From Lepeophtheirus salmonis (lineage: Eukaryota > Arthropoda > Copepoda > Siphonostomatoida > Caligidae): a DNA stretch of 64,000 nucleotides. Under the pieces are notes generated by a model. It ran no database searches and had not been told where the DNA came from. It was given only the letters and a program-made list of their open reading frames with translations. The stretch lies in contig NC_052138.2 of NCBI RefSeq assembly GCF_016086655.4, forward strand, positions 1,364,001 to 1,428,000, read 5' to 3'. Shown one piece after another: positions 1 through 11,303 of this stretch. Numbering within the stretch: the first letter of the stretch is position 1; each line of letters opens with the position of its first letter. Made by a program: the position numbers and the translations under genes.

Positions 1-340
1 CTGCTCATTCCTCTCCACAAAAATGGGAGTGTGGACTTCACCTGTTCCGGCCACCATGATCAAGAGCATGGTGGGGGTGGTGAATAAGTTATTTGCACGA
101 TAAACCTTCGTACGGGTGCACCCTAGCTCCTTCCATATGGCTAAAGGGGATAAGCCGCGTGAGAAAAGCTTTAAGATTTCACACCTGTATTGCTCCATTT
201 TACTTGTTCTCCTTAGTTTTGTTTTTAATTGAGTAGAAACTTTAAATAAGGAATCTTGAGTCGCAAAAAGTCTATTGAAGAATAAACTTCCAATCTATTA
301 AAATTTTAATTAAGTGTACCACTAGATAAAATCAACCCTG
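1..340 (-). mobile_element. Tc1-like family A, transposase N-terminal end with TIR
   Basis: The right end is a TIR (315-340) followed by a TA target dinucleotide. It matches both ends of the copy at 17765-18464. A minus-strand frame opens with ATG at 196-198 and stays open for 66 codons to the window edge. It starts MEQYRCEILKLFSRGLSPLA, a typical helix-turn-helix DNA-binding domain of Tc1/mariner transposases. After about residue 58 it continues with IFVERNEQ, which matches the sequence just before the catalytic region in the copy at 10.6 kb. The central part of the transposase therefore seems to be missing, making this an internally deleted copy. It is cut by the window start. Confidence 0.7.
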
Positions 341-1250
341 TATAATCCAAAAGTAATAAATTATTGTAGGATCTATAAAATCCCAAGATTTTAATTAAGA
401 ATCATCTCTAACGTAACGTCAATGTCCCGAGATCTTGGGTTAAATCCCAAGGAATGGTATTTGTATACAAATGGGTTCTTATTAAAGATATTTTGGAAAA
501 CAAAACAACCTCATCTGAACCATTCCATATTAAGGACCAATATAACTTCTTCTTTTAACATATTATGCCATATTTAATCCATTAAAGTATCAATAGATAT
601 TTTTGAGAAAAACTATCAAACGTTTAGTGTGACACATAAATTATAATACTCTCAAATAATAAATTTTTGACTCCAAACACTTTGTTCTATTTATTAATAC
701 ACATATAATTCCATACGGCTCTAGAATAGGAAATAGCAAATCTTTCGTGTAAAAGGTTTTCTACTCTCACAGCAAAATATTATTATATTTATTAAGATTT
801 GTATCCCATCATTTGAGATGAACCTACATATAATAAACATCCATTAAAAAACCCTCCTAAACTTGTAGAGTTACAATTATTTTCGCACATTTAACTATAT
901 GAGATTCATGTTTTAGAGGGTAGATGTTAACTTAATCATAAAAGAGATTAATTTGAACACAAACGAATCCTTGAAGATTTTTTTAACGTGGGATGGTCAT
1001 TATTATTATTATGTTTTATGATTTCTGATCTTTTGTTGTAAATACATATATTCAGACAACTTTATTGATGGAGTTAGTGATATATTTTACTCCGAACTAT
1101 TCATAGCTGATGAATGGCATCCTTGTGTGATAAGTTTCAAATATATATCAATTTCAATGTAACGGCAGGGAACAGGTTATAGCAAAATTATCAGGAATTA
1201 AACTTAGATATCAATAACTAGTTATGAAAATCGTTGTATTTTGGATATGT
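341..1250. other. AT-rich intergenic DNA, no gene seen
   Basis: About 900 bp of AT-rich DNA without a long ORF, exon-like splice-flanked frame, TIR or clear repeat match inside the window. Confidence 0.6.
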
Positions 1251-1461
1251 CAAAAAAATTAAAACGAAAATCCACATGACCACCCTAAAAATTAGAAGAA
1301 TGTTTTGACGGACATTGGATCAACTTCAATCAGCTGTGACGAGGGAGGAGGGGAGAAGGAAACAAACAAGGACATTGGCAAGAATTATTCCGAAGTCGAT
1401 CATCAATTATACTCTGAGTCCAACAAGGACTTACAATTATACTCCGCAAGAAATCCTCAAC
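1250..1461 (+). repeat. Interspersed repeat family R1, truncated copy
   Basis: This segment matches the first half of a roughly 420-bp repeat found at about 5.58, 14.75, 28.08, 29.82, 33.80 and 59.29 kb. Shared landmarks include AGAATGTTTT, CAATCAGCTGTGAC, ACAAGGACATTG and AATCCTCA. It stops abruptly where the R4 element begins. No coding capacity is visible. Confidence 0.7.
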
Positions 1462-2477
1462 TAGTGTTGTGACAATCCTTATTTATTCGGTCTAGTCCAA
1501 TCTTAAGACCAGTCCTTTCTGGTCTTAGGACTGTCGGTACATCGGACCAGTCCTTAACTGTGGGTCCCTTTCCCTAAAAATTGTTTATAAAAACAAATAA
1601 GACATATGAGATAAGATACACGGGTTGAAGTAGTTAGAAACGAGCAGTTGCTGTCGAATATAAATAAGGCCAAAAAATGGTTTGACATAATTTTTATTCA
1701 ATTAAACAAATTCTAATTTAACTCTTGTGCGATTTATGAAAATTAGTTAATAACTTCAATTATGATAGAGAGATTAATTAAATTGGTACCATCAGATGCA
1801 ATGTTTTATAAGAATTCTAAATTGGGACAATTTGTTCAAATCGGGTAATTGGAGTATGATTTATTTCTGGAAAACCTCAATACTTATAAGACCTTTACAA
1901 TATCGCCAATAACTAATTATCTAATCAACTAAAACATAACAATATTTTTGATTAAATTTTGCATATTTTCAATAAAATAATTATCTCTCTAAAATATATA
2001 AGTGAAAATTTATTCAAAGAGAAAAAAAATAAAATGGATAAATCACTGGGTATCAAAATAACAAAGTTCGGCGTATGGACAATGGAGGACCTCACCTATC
2101 TGATGAGGTCCTTCAAAACTGTGTAAAACAAGACTTTCAATTGGTACTATCATTGCGAAATGAAAATAAAACTTGTCAAATAAATTAAACTTGTTTGATT
2201 ACCTTTTAGAAAAGGTTTTTTGCTGCATCTTGGGTTGTATCGATCTTTATTTAGCAATGAAGACTGGAGTCCGGTCACTTTCCTGCATATCAATCCTAAA
2301 ACTTATAAAGTTTGGTACTGAATTATATCAATCAACTTTATTTCTTAGTTTTTTAATCAGTTCTAGTACTGAGAGTCTGAAAGAACAACGGTCTTAAATA
2401 TCGGCCCAAGAACTCATAAGAGGGCTTTAAGATTGGAATGGACTGGACCGAAAAAATAAAGACTGACACAACACTAG
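1462..2477. mobile_element. R4 MITE-like element with TAGTGTTGTG termini
   Basis: The ends read TAGTGTTGTG and CACAACACTA, an inverted pair. Adjacent to them lie longer inverted stretches rich in GGTCCAGTCC / GGACTGGACC motifs. Related elements sit at about 19.99, 35.6 and 57.4 kb. The terminus resembles hAT-superfamily ends, but I could not define an 8-bp target duplication. The interior has no recognisable transposase; the 74-codon frame at 2173-2397 is probably noncoding. Confidence 0.6.
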
Positions 2478-2487
2478 CCTTATTATA

Positions 2488-2745
2488 TTTTGTGGTCCCC
2501 ATTAAAATCTGCACACTTTGAATTATAAACTTCAACAAGATGTAATTTATTAATTAACGATATAACTTCAACCAAATTAATTATATTAATAGATGTGTGT
2601 CTGAGCTTCCTTAATCATTAATGTAACCACCCTTAGCAACAATGATGGGTTCCCAAGGGGTGGTTAAAGTCTTGGGATTCGCAATCCTGGCTGACAGTGG
2701 CTTTGAGGGTCTTTTTACTACTTTGCTCAAGGGTTATGTTGTAAT
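2488..2745 (-). mobile_element. Mariner-like family B, 3' fragment (minus strand)
   Basis: Read on the minus strand, this matches the 3' end of the family B copies at 12243-13080 and 21655-22471. Shared landmarks are the terminal GGTCC..ATTAAAATCT sequence, ACTTCAACAAGAT, and AGATGTGTGTCTGAGCT. The coding part is degraded and truncated. Confidence 0.6.
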
Positions 2746-3154
2746 GACCAATATTATAATAATTATATAAACTCTTCTTTAGTGGTCAAATAGGACTTTT
2801 TCTAATAAATAAACAAACGTGTTCATATTAAATGTACTATGATATTGTATCTAGTTCGTTATTGAAAAATAATAGAATTTGTTGATCAAGTTAGGCGCCG
2901 TTTAAATACTAGTTGTACAATTAGGATAAACTACCTGTTGTATTCATAGAACAATAACATTCCAAGAGTCACATAATATTGGTAAAAATAATTGGACAGT
3001 GTGTCCCTGGGAATAACTTTAACAAGATTTTCAAAAGTATAAGACAATGAGGCTTTATATATTGATTTTACTTTATATAAACAATTAAATTTCAATGTGA
3101 GGAAACACACTGTCTTTTAGCATAGCAATGTAGGTCTTCTTTAGGTATTCTTCC

Positions 3155-3805
3155 GACATGTCCGCAGGATTATATTTTGGAAGGGGCTTGGATTTTGGAT
3201 TTTTTTAAAATCCAAAACTGAAAACTTTTTGAGAAAATATTTGAAAAATTACATTTCAAATATGAAATTTTTACCATTTTTTTTTCAAAAAACCACAGCT
3301 ATTCACAAAAAAACAATCAATTAATTAGAAAAAGATTTCAAAATCCATTGCTAATGTCAAAAATCCGGAGCTGTTCACCACAAATCAATTTTTCGGAAAA
3401 AAATTTCCAAAAATTTAACTTCAAATATTTTGGAATTTTAATTAAAAAAACTCAATAATCCACAACTATTAAAAAAATTTAATATAAAATTTTTTTGAAA
3501 AAAAAATTCATAGCTACTCTCAAAAAATTTCAAAATTAAATTTCAAATATAATAAAACTACTTGGAGCTGCTGTAGGATATCTTGTCATAACTCATGAAG
3601 AAAAATTTCAAAAAACATGGCCATCAAAAAATTTGAATAATTTAATTTAATTTTTATGGAAAAAAAATTCAAAAATCAAATTACATTTCATATATTAAAT
3701 TTTATGGAAAAAAAATCCAAATATTAAATTTTTTAGTAAAAAGACAAAATTCTTTAATTTGGGGAGCCTACAGCCCCTCCAACCCACCCATGCGTACGCT
3801 GTGTA
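3155..3805. repeat. R5 AT-rich array with GC-rich ends
   Basis: The interior is a degenerate array of a roughly 40-bp unit, with cores such as AAAATCCACAGCTATTCACA and AAATTAAATTTTTTGGAAAA. The left end carries TGTCCGCAGG. The right end is a GC-rich block, CTACAGCCCCTCCAACCCA, followed by ATGCGTACGC. The same pairing of an AT array with this GC-rich terminus recurs at 9.77-10.03, 16.95-17.26, 31.9-32.5, 33.3-33.8 and 36.4-37.1 kb. It is probably a non-autonomous DNA transposon whose interior has expanded. Confidence 0.65.
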
Positions 3806-4389
3806 ATGTATTCTTAATTTGTGAAGGACTCCTACTTATTAAAAGTTGTTCCTAGGTATAAAAACAATATTTACTCCTCCGACCAACTACAAATGAGAGT
3901 TTGGCGACAAGTTACAACAAGTTAAGATGGTTTACCGTGCAAATAAAAACGTACCTACACATTGTATTGTTCATGACTCCCTAGTGAGTCCTGTCTATTC
4001 ACGTTATTTTAAAATTATTTTAGAGGTAGATAATGAGAAAAAAATAGTATATTTCTTCAACACAAAAATAGATTTTTCATTCTTACAGGTAATATAAGAT
4101 TAGATTTCTATTGATGACAATTAAGTAAACATAATGATTATAGTAATAAGTAATTTATATATGGAGGGATGTGGGCCAAATTGTCATGGCTCAAAAATTA
4201 CAAATATTAGTGGTATTGCCTAAAGAAGGGATTCTCAACATTTTTTGGGTGATTTACAACTTGTAAAATATTTATTAAATCCAAGTACCCCTAACCATAA
4301 CAAAGCATTTTTAGCTTCAATGACTGGGGGTCAACATGATTATATTTTGGATTAGATCTTCGTCTTTGGATTATTTTATAAGTAATCCA
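3806..4389. other. AT-rich intergenic DNA, no gene seen
   Basis: No ORF, splice-flanked coding frame or inverted repeat stands out in this stretch. Confidence 0.5.
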
Positions 4390-4605
4390 AGAATAAAATA
4401 AAATATTAGGAAAAAAATTTGAAAATCCATAGCTATGCTCAAAACGAAAATATCATTTTTGGATTTTTTTTTCAAAAATCCTTAGCTATTCACAAAAAGT
4501 TAAATTTTTTGAAAAAAAATTTAAAAATCCATATCTATTCCTAATAAAATTAAGTTTTTGTGGAAAAAAAAGTTCAAAATCCACAGCTATACTGTCTGTA
4601 GTTAC
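4390..4605. repeat. R5-like AT-rich array, partial
   Basis: Repeats of the AAAATCCATAGCTAT...AAATTAAATTTTTTGAAAAA type, as in the other R5 arrays, but without the diagnostic GC-rich terminus. Confidence 0.5.
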
Positions 4606-4639
4606 AGCTCACCCAGGGAGTGATTTAGTCTCTAAACTA

Positions 4640-4995
4640 AATATGTTTCTAGTTTATCAGTAGAATTGACATGTTTTAATGAAAAAACTACCTTTAAAAA
4701 TTAGGAAAGGAAAAATGATTGTTGAGTCAGCTCTTTTTTCTTATTTGTTTATTATTTAATAGGTCGTTGATATGTTAATTTTTCCCTCTGAAGTAAGTAT
4801 TCTCATCTATTTTGGGTGGAAATTATTTTTAAATATACAATATTCTCCTCTTTATAGCAGTAAATAATTTTCTCCACCAAAATCATACTACAATCAGCTG
4901 ATATTAACAGTCCCATCACATGTCTCGCACCCGTCTTTCCCTCGTACTCTTTTTTTTTTATTACATAAATGTCAACTCTACTCATCACATCATGT
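4640..4995 (+). repeat. Interspersed repeat family R2
   Basis: Shares landmarks with 15180-15560 in the same orientation and with 27800-28015, 28510-28640 and 31420-31740 in inverse orientation. Landmarks are TTTGTTTATTATTTAATAGG, TCTCCTCTTTATAG, the ATCAGCTG segment and the ATGTCTCGC...CTCTTTTTTT tail. It often lies next to R1 (at 15.2 and 31.7 kb), so R1 and R2 may be parts of one longer element. No coding capacity is visible. Confidence 0.55.
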
Positions 4996-4999
4996 TCAA

Positions 5000-5570
5000 A
5001 AATATCTCAACTTTTATTATTATTGTGGAGAGAACATCTAGGGATTGAGTAACTATGTGTCCGCATAAAAAGGCGGAGAGCAATCCTGAGGATTTCTTAT
5101 GGAGTTATTTTCCAAGTTATTTAAGCAAAGTGTGTCTGTTCGTCGACGCATTATTACTCTAGAGAATGCAGGGTACTCTAGTAGTTTGATAAATGATTGT
5201 GAATATATATTAAATTATATTATAATGATAGAATATTTATCATTGTGAAAAATCATCTATTTTTAAGGGAGTTAACAACAAGAATACGACGCCTTTTCTT
5301 TTGTTGACTAAGAATCTATTTTTAATTTTTGTGTTAATTAAAATATGGAATACTTTAAGACAGTAGTTGATTTTTGAAGGTGTGGAAAAAACAAATTTAT
5401 TTTGCAAATAATTGTTCACAAGAAATCAAAACGAGGCATCAGTTCCATTATTGTGTTTAACATTTTGTTAGATACTCATTTCAGGAAATTTTGTATCCCA
5501 TATCACTCTTTATGAGTTGTAGATATAGACTAGTGATGAAAAGAGTTTATATAATGGGCATGTTTAAAAA
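5000..5570. other. Repeat-derived intergenic DNA, no gene
   Basis: The segment at about 5075-5200 resembles 30400-30520 (GAGGATTTCTT, AAAGTGTGTCTGTT, AATGCAG.GTACT). The segment at about 5245-5410 resembles 10100-10320 (TTGTTGAC.AAGAATCTATTTTTAA). No ORF of note is present. Confidence 0.45.
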
Positions 5571-5574
5571 AAAA

Positions 5575-5975
5575 AGACGAAAATCAACATAGTAACTCTG
5601 GCAATTTGAAGAATGTTTTGGAAGAGAGCAGCTACAATCAGCTGATGGAAGGAGGAGGGGAAAAGGAAATAAAGAAGGACAATGGTAAAAATTACTCCGA
5701 TGACGATCCTCGGTTCTACTCCCAGTCGAACAAAGTCTTACAATTATAACTCCACAACAAATCCTCAGGTTACTCTCTGTCTTCTATGAGCACACAAGAA
5801 CGTTCAATCAGGTTTTGAATCTATTTAGGAAAGGATGTTCACTACTCAGAAATTATATAATAATGACAAATACTAAGGAAAAGAAAATTCATTCTTCAGA
5901 GTAGTACCTATTCCAAAAAACAACGAGCCAGCTAAAAAATACATACGATTAACATCATTAACATAGACTATATAA
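5575..5975 (+). repeat. Interspersed repeat family R1, near full length
   Basis: Contains the full series of R1 landmarks: AGAATGTTTTG, CTACAATCAGCTG, ATTACTCCGATG, TTACAATTATAACTCC, GAGCACACAAGAACGTTCAA, GGAAAGGATGTTCACTACTC and a CCAGCTAAAAAATACA tail. I see no tRNA-like promoter boxes, no poly-A tail and no ORF, so the class is undecided (MITE or SINE). Confidence 0.7.
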
Positions 5976-5999
5976 TAGGTACAGGTATTATCTCTATAG

Positions 6000-6488
6000 G
6001 GGGTTGATGAGTTTAAAGATAACTCCTTAAAAATAGGTATTATGAACTATAAATAGTTAAAATCAATCCACCACATTTAATTTGTTTTCTTTTTATTTAA
6101 ATTAATGTTTTAAATCCTATAACTAACCCACTGAGTTTCGTTAAGTGGATCCTAACGAGTATACTTCAGAGGAGATGCATATAATTAGTGCAAACACTTT
6201 TGATCTGTTTGCCTGTGATTTCCTAAAAAAAAAGTTAAATATATATATGAGTTAAAGAAAGGGTTTTGACTAGAATTGTTATTTTGAATCTTGGTGGATG
6301 ACTTACCAAATTGTTGAAGGATAAGAAACTCGACTTGGGTGACGAAATCAATGACTTATAACCATATATTCAAGGAAGTCCCCCCAAAAATCAAAATTTC
6401 CAAAAAATTTAACTTTCTGTAAATAGCTATAGATTTTTTGTATTTTTTTCAAAAAACTTCAATATTCTTTTTTTTTTTTTTAAGAAAT
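6000..6488. other. Intergenic, with an R5-like AT array at its right end
   Basis: No gene is visible. From about 6370 the sequence becomes an R5-type AT-rich array ending in a T-tract at about 6468-6481. Confidence 0.45.
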
Positions 6489-6761
6489 TTAATATTTATA
6501 ATTTAATTTTTGAAATTTGTTTTCAAACTCCAACGTTGTCAAGCACTTCTCAATAGCTAGATAAGCGCAAAGGCTGGTTGCACCATCACCTTCTGGCCGC
6601 ATTGTGAGGCCAAGATTTGCTGGACAAGGGCATCGAATCTCCAGGCACTCAAGGTATGTTGAGGAGTATTGGAACTCCATAAGCTCCAGAGCTTCCGACG
6701 GCGTATCGATGACATTATCAAAGTTGATTCTGGCTACATTGAAGATTAGATATGGTACCAC
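6489..6761 (-). pseudogene. Unrecognised 90-codon open frame
   Basis: The minus frame is open for 90 codons and has a more protein-like composition than its surroundings, for example EIRCPCPANLGLTMRPEGDG. The GC content of 6540-6740 is clearly higher than the flanking AT-rich DNA, which suggests a once-coding segment such as a transposon exon. I do not recognise a family. The plus strand has an overlapping 60-codon frame (6604-6786), which I regard as a shadow. No splice sites or promoter elements support an active gene. Confidence 0.25.
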
Positions 6762-6789
6762 ATCTGTACAAAGTTTAGTAATGTAGTTG

Positions 6790-7690
6790 CCTAAATTTTC
6801 GCAATAAAACTTGTTAAAATTCCAGATCCAAAGTTAATTGTTAAGTCTAACACGGAAATAACACAGAAATAAAATTGTAAAACGATGTAATAACATATTT
6901 GGAATATATTTTAGAGTCATATATATATTAAAACGTGACATTAGAGGGATAAAAATTTTATAGGCTCTAAGTTTGAAATCCTTTAATTTGTGGGTCCCAT
7001 TTTGACACTCAATAGTCTACCATTTTCTTTTATATGAATGATCAAAGGGTTTTCATTGCTATAAAACTGGGATGTTTAGGCCTTTAAAATATCCGACATC
7101 AATAATGATGACGTCACGTGAAAATGCTCAGTGCAAGATATGTTTACAAAATGACATCATCATAACATTTTCCGTATAATATAGACCACACATTATAATT
7201 TTTGCTTCTTCAAGAGTTACAAACATATCTTAATGTTTACTATAAAAAAAGTAATAATGTATCTAATTTTATTCAAAGAGTGTGGTCATTCAATGTACTC
7301 AAATACATTTTCCAAATTCTTTTTGGCGCCCATCACAAATTAAAGAAGCGAATAAAAAAATTCCTTAGAGCAGATGTTTTTATTAGTACAGTCATAAGTA
7401 TGTATTTAAAGTTATTTAACATTCTTTGGTCAGATTTCTAAACAATCGTAAGAACAGTTTCTACATATTTTCACCATAAGTAATTTCTGATGTTTAGCTA
7501 ATTATGATTGGAGAAATATTGTTTTCAAATAAAGAATGACTTTCTCTATTTTATGTAATAATTAATAGTAAGAAACATTTATTAATGTTGCTAATCGTAG
7601 GAAAGTATATAGCTTTAAAATTGAAACCTCTGAATCCCTTTACAAATAGAGAACGTCGTTAAAAAAGATAGGTATATGGGATATACAATG
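6790..7690. other. AT-rich intergenic DNA, no gene seen
   Basis: A 79-codon frame at 7202-7441 has the low-complexity Lys/Phe/Ile/Asn composition expected of noncoding AT-rich DNA. I do not call it a gene. Confidence 0.5.
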
Positions 7691-8449
7691 TTGTGCCCTT
7701 ATCGGTCTAGTGGTTCAAACAGTTCCAGTTCTTGAACCACTAGAAAGTCGAACTAAGACCCGAACCAAGACCGTCATATATTGCTTATCCGTCTTGTGTT
7801 TTTGTTCCTATATAGACTATATAAAGAAAATATAATATATATTACAAAACATAAATTCGCTTTCATCAATAAGTTAATTTTCTGAGTTTTATTGTTCAAA
7901 TACAGCATTTTTCAATGACTGTTTTACTTCACGAAGGTGATACATTTGTATCTGAGTTCCAAATAGCTTGTGGCTTCTTATGGATCTGGAAAAATGCATA
8001 AAAGAGGAAAGGGGCTGGGTAGATTATGCATTTAGGTTCTCTACTAAGCTTGTAGCCCTTTCAATATCATCACTTTAATATTTCTTACGTCAGGGTTTCC
8101 CAACTTTACTATGCCAGAGCCCCCTACACTATTACATTTTCAGTTGAGGGTCCCCTTATACGAAACATGTTTACTAGGTATGTGTAGAAAGAAAGCAATT
8201 ATCCATCTTCCTTCAACACCACCCCTCCTGCTGGAACTTGGGCACTATGCAGTCTGTGTATAAGATAGCTGCAGCCCTGATTGTATATAAAAATCATTTC
8301 CTAAGCACAAATTTTCACGCAAAGCCCCTTGTTTTAAGTGTCTGTTACCAAACTGAGCAGTATAATAAAGAACCGAGACTTTTAAAGCTGAACCGAGACT
8401 ATGACCAAAACCGAGACAGATAGAACCCCTGAACCTGAACCAGGCACAA
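7691..8449. mobile_element. R3 non-autonomous element, copy 1
   Basis: The ends carry TTGTGCCC and GGCACAA. Just inside are stretches rich in GAACC / CCGAGAC motifs: GGTTCAAACAGTTCCAG on the left, AAGAACCGAGAC and CCTGAACCTGAACC on the right. Two further copies (9057-9760 and 26973-27671) share this plan and the interior block with GTTTTAAGTG.CTGTTA and TATACGAAA. About 0.7-0.76 kb long, with no transposase frame. Confidence 0.6.
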
Positions 8450-9056
8450 TCTTCTCAACGTTTCTATTTTAGAGTGATGAGCCTTTATGCTCAAATATTC
8501 AAAAGATTTTCACCTCTCATTTCTAAGATTATATATACGGTATTAATATTAGATTTATACAAGAGTATATCCTAATTAGTCAATGATATGTATCAGTTAT
8601 TTATGATTCTTTTTGTACTGGTCATAAAGTGTTGAGCTAGTCTTACATGAGATACTATAACATATTCATTTCTCAGGGACTTTGTCTTAGTGATTTTAAG
8701 AATTTATTGCAGTGATTTATTGGGTTTCAAGAATTATTATCATGGTATAATAAGGATTATCTTAAACTATTTATTGATTGTAATCTCAAAGGGTACATAC
8801 AGTGATTTTCAACCACTGCGTGGAGCTCCTACTCATAGGAGTATTTTATGGTGGTTGCTCGAATATTTCATATAAATTGTTTTGATTTTTTTTTAAATAC
8901 AATTTTTATAAGAATGAAACCCCTGGATTGGAGGTCAAAATGGGACCAACAAATAAAAGTACTTAAACCTTGCTTTTTATCCAAAATAAATCCCTTTATT
9001 CCTTAATTTTATTATATATCTGACCTAATATCTATTAAAAATATGTTATTACCAAA
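8450..9056. other. Intergenic; possible hAT-type terminal sequence at about 8800
   Basis: Around 8801 the sequence reads AGTGATTTTCAACCACTGCG, which resembles common hAT termini. No partner end or coding sequence is seen. The frame at 8690-8875 overlaps this and is not convincing. Confidence 0.35.
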
Positions 9057-9760
9057 GTTTTGCCATTATTGGTCTAGCGATTCTAGCGGTTTCGGTTCTT
9101 AAACCGCTGGAACTGGAACCGACAAAGTCGAACCAAGACCAGAAACAAGAAGAACACAATATATTGTTTATCGATCTCGGCCCCTGTGCTTATTTTCGTT
9201 CGTTGTATTTTTGGCATATTTATAACTTTTTAATATTATTTCTAGATAATTTTATGTAAATGAAACACGTCGTTGCTTTTATTGTATCGCGCAACCTTTC
9301 CTCCAAAAAGAAACAGAAAAAATTCAGGTCCGTTACTTAGTTTCTCGGGCCCTATAATATTGCCAAGGCTCCCTTACATTTTTAGCTGAGGGCCTCTTTA
9401 TACGAAAGAAAGAAAATAATCCTCAATTATCTCTCTTCCTCCGATGCCCCCCCCCTCCTAAACATTCCCCCACGGCCCCACTTTGAAAATCATTTGTATT
9501 AGGCAAACTTAATTTCCAGCGCCTCTGTTGTAACTTGGTGCACTAGGAACTCTGAGTATCAGGTAGCTGCGGCTCTGTTTGTATCTAATATCCTTTCCTG
9601 GGCCCGAATTTTCTAGCGAGGCCCCTTGTTTTAAGTGGCTGTTATCAAAATGAGCCTGTATAAAAAAGAACCGAGACCTAAGACCGGAACAGAGACTTAA
9701 ACCGTTCTAATGAAAGAACCGAAAGCGGGACCAATACAACTGCTGAACCTGAACCATAAA
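9057..9760. mobile_element. R3 non-autonomous element, copy 2
   Basis: Same organisation as 7691-8449: a left block with GGTTCTTAAACCGCTGGAAC, an interior with TTTTATGTAAATGAAACAC shared with 27080, and a right block with AAAAAAGAACCGAGACC and TGAACCTGAACCA. The terminal bases are more decayed than in copy 1. No ORF. Confidence 0.6.
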
Positions 9761-9764
9761 TCCA

Positions 9765-10036
9765 TATCCATTCACATTTCAAAAATTTTAAAAATTTAAT
9801 TTTTTAGAGACAAATTTCCAAAATAAAATTTCAAAAATTTAATTTAATGAATTTTTTCTTATAAAATCGACAGCTATACACAAAAATTTCAAAAATCCAT
9901 TGCTATAGACAAAAAATTAATTTTCTTTAGAAAAAAAATTTAAAATATTACATTTTTGCTATGAATTACGAAAGAATTATTCCTTAATTTAGGGGCTACA
10001 GCCCGTCCATCCCATTCCTTGCGGACACCCCTGATA
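9765..10036. repeat. R5 AT-rich array with GC-rich terminus
   Basis: Array of ATTCACA / AAAAATTTAATTTTTT units ending in GGGGCTACAGCCCGTCC and TTGCGGACACCCCTGA. This is the inverse of the CAGGGGCGTCCGCATGG end at 16955, which suggests CAGGGGCGTCCGCA-type terminal inverted repeats for the family. Confidence 0.65.
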
Positions 10037-10398
10037 TTTAGAGTGATAAAGAAAAAAAAAATTATCAAAATATTGTAATGAATATAATTTTTCTCACAGT
10101 GGAACAAAATCTATTTTTACGGAGAAAAACAACCACAATAGAATATATGTTCATGGATATCATCGCCCTTACTTTTCGTTGACGAAGAATCTATTTTTAA
10201 CTTTTGTTTACCAAAAATAAAGAAAACATTTTATTTTAAGGACAGGAAAAAACAGATTTCTTAATAAACTAATTGTCCTTTGATCCAAAATATAAAAAAT
10301 CAAAATGGCACATCAGTTATTTAGATATGGATGTAAGACAATTTTTGAATACTTCATATCCAAGAACTCCATAAAAAAGCTTATTCATCACTAGACTT
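10037..10398. other. Repeat-like intergenic DNA, no gene
   Basis: About 10100-10320 resembles 5245-5410 (TTGACGAAGAATCTATTTTTAA, then AAATCAAAA.GGCA.ATCAGTT). No coding frame. Confidence 0.4.
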
Positions 10399-10560
10399 AG
10401 GATTTTTGAGGAATTTTTTGGACCAAAATCAGCAAAAAAACACCCTTAAACTTTTGAAAAAATATTAAAATTGAGCAGTTCTTATTTTAAGAAAAATACA
10501 ATTTAATAAGAATAATTTAGAGTAATAATTGTTTGTTTTTTTATATTTTCAAAAAATTAC
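10399..10560. repeat. Fragment of R6 TIR element
   Basis: Begins AGGATTTTTGAGG and continues with CCAAAAT.AGCAAAAAAA and AATATTAAAATTGAGCA, matching the left part of the complete element at 62446-63158. Confidence 0.6.
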
Positions 10561-10584
10561 CGCTAGATTACAACCGATGTCTAC

Positions 10585-11082
10585 CCCCCCCATTTTGTGG
10601 AAAGGAAGGAGCAGCTAAATGCAGATGCTTACATCAAACTTCTACATAAGAAAGTGCTACCTAGGGCCAGAAAAAATTTCGGGAACAACTTCTTTGTTTT
10701 CACTCAAGACGGAGCTTTGTGTCACCCAGCCCGGCCTGAGAGACAACTTTCCCGCCTTTTGAAAATCAAACATGTGTCTGCCCTCCTCTCCAGACGCAAA
10801 TCCCTTGAACTACTCTATGTAGGTAGTCTGGAGGAGAGGGTGTGTGCTACTTCTTACAGGAGTACCCAGCCTCTAGAGGCTTCTATCAAGAAGGAGTGGA
10901 CAAGCTCGTGTCTCACTACTTAGTAAAGGTCTGCAAGGGATTTAGGATTCGCATTGAGGCCTAACATATTGAATAAAAGTTGTGACAAACAGTATTTTCA
11001 GATGATTTTGTTTAATAAATGTCCCACCAAAATCTATTGTTTAATTTTAATCTTGAAAAATTATAAATAATAAAATGTGTAG
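10585..11082 (+). pseudogene. Tc1-like family A transposase, catalytic-region fragment
   Basis: The frame from 10597 is open to 10923. It contains NADAYIKLLHKKVLPRARK followed by TQDGALCHPAR, the signature around the second catalytic Asp of Tc1/mariner DDE/D transposases. After the PERQLSRLL region the frame degrades. The 3' flank (AATAAAAGTTGTGACAA..., ending AAAATGTGTA) matches the tail of the copy at 17765-18464 but stops just before the TIR. It is a truncated, inactive copy. Confidence 0.65.
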
Positions 11083-11084
11083 AA

Positions 11085-11303
11085 GATCAATGTTGTATAA
11101 TCCATCTATATCTAATCATTTCATAGTGGCAATGAATTTGGGATATTTGAATTTCAATTTGTTCATAGAAATATACGAAAATTTGTCGTGTGTACAGGAT
11201 CAATGTTGTATAATCCATCTATATCTAATCATTTCATAGTGTTAATGTTTTTGTGATATTTGAAGTTCAATTTGTTCATAGAAATATACGAGAATTTGTC
11301 GCC
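11085..11303. repeat. Two-copy tandem repeat, 113-bp period
   Basis: 11085-11197 and 11198-11303 are near-identical over most of their length. Both begin GATCAATGTTGTATAATCCA and share CATAGAAATATACG and AATTTGTCG. The first copy starts right at the truncated end of the family A fragment, and TGTGTAC-like bases at the copy junction resemble the family A TIR. Confidence 0.8.
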
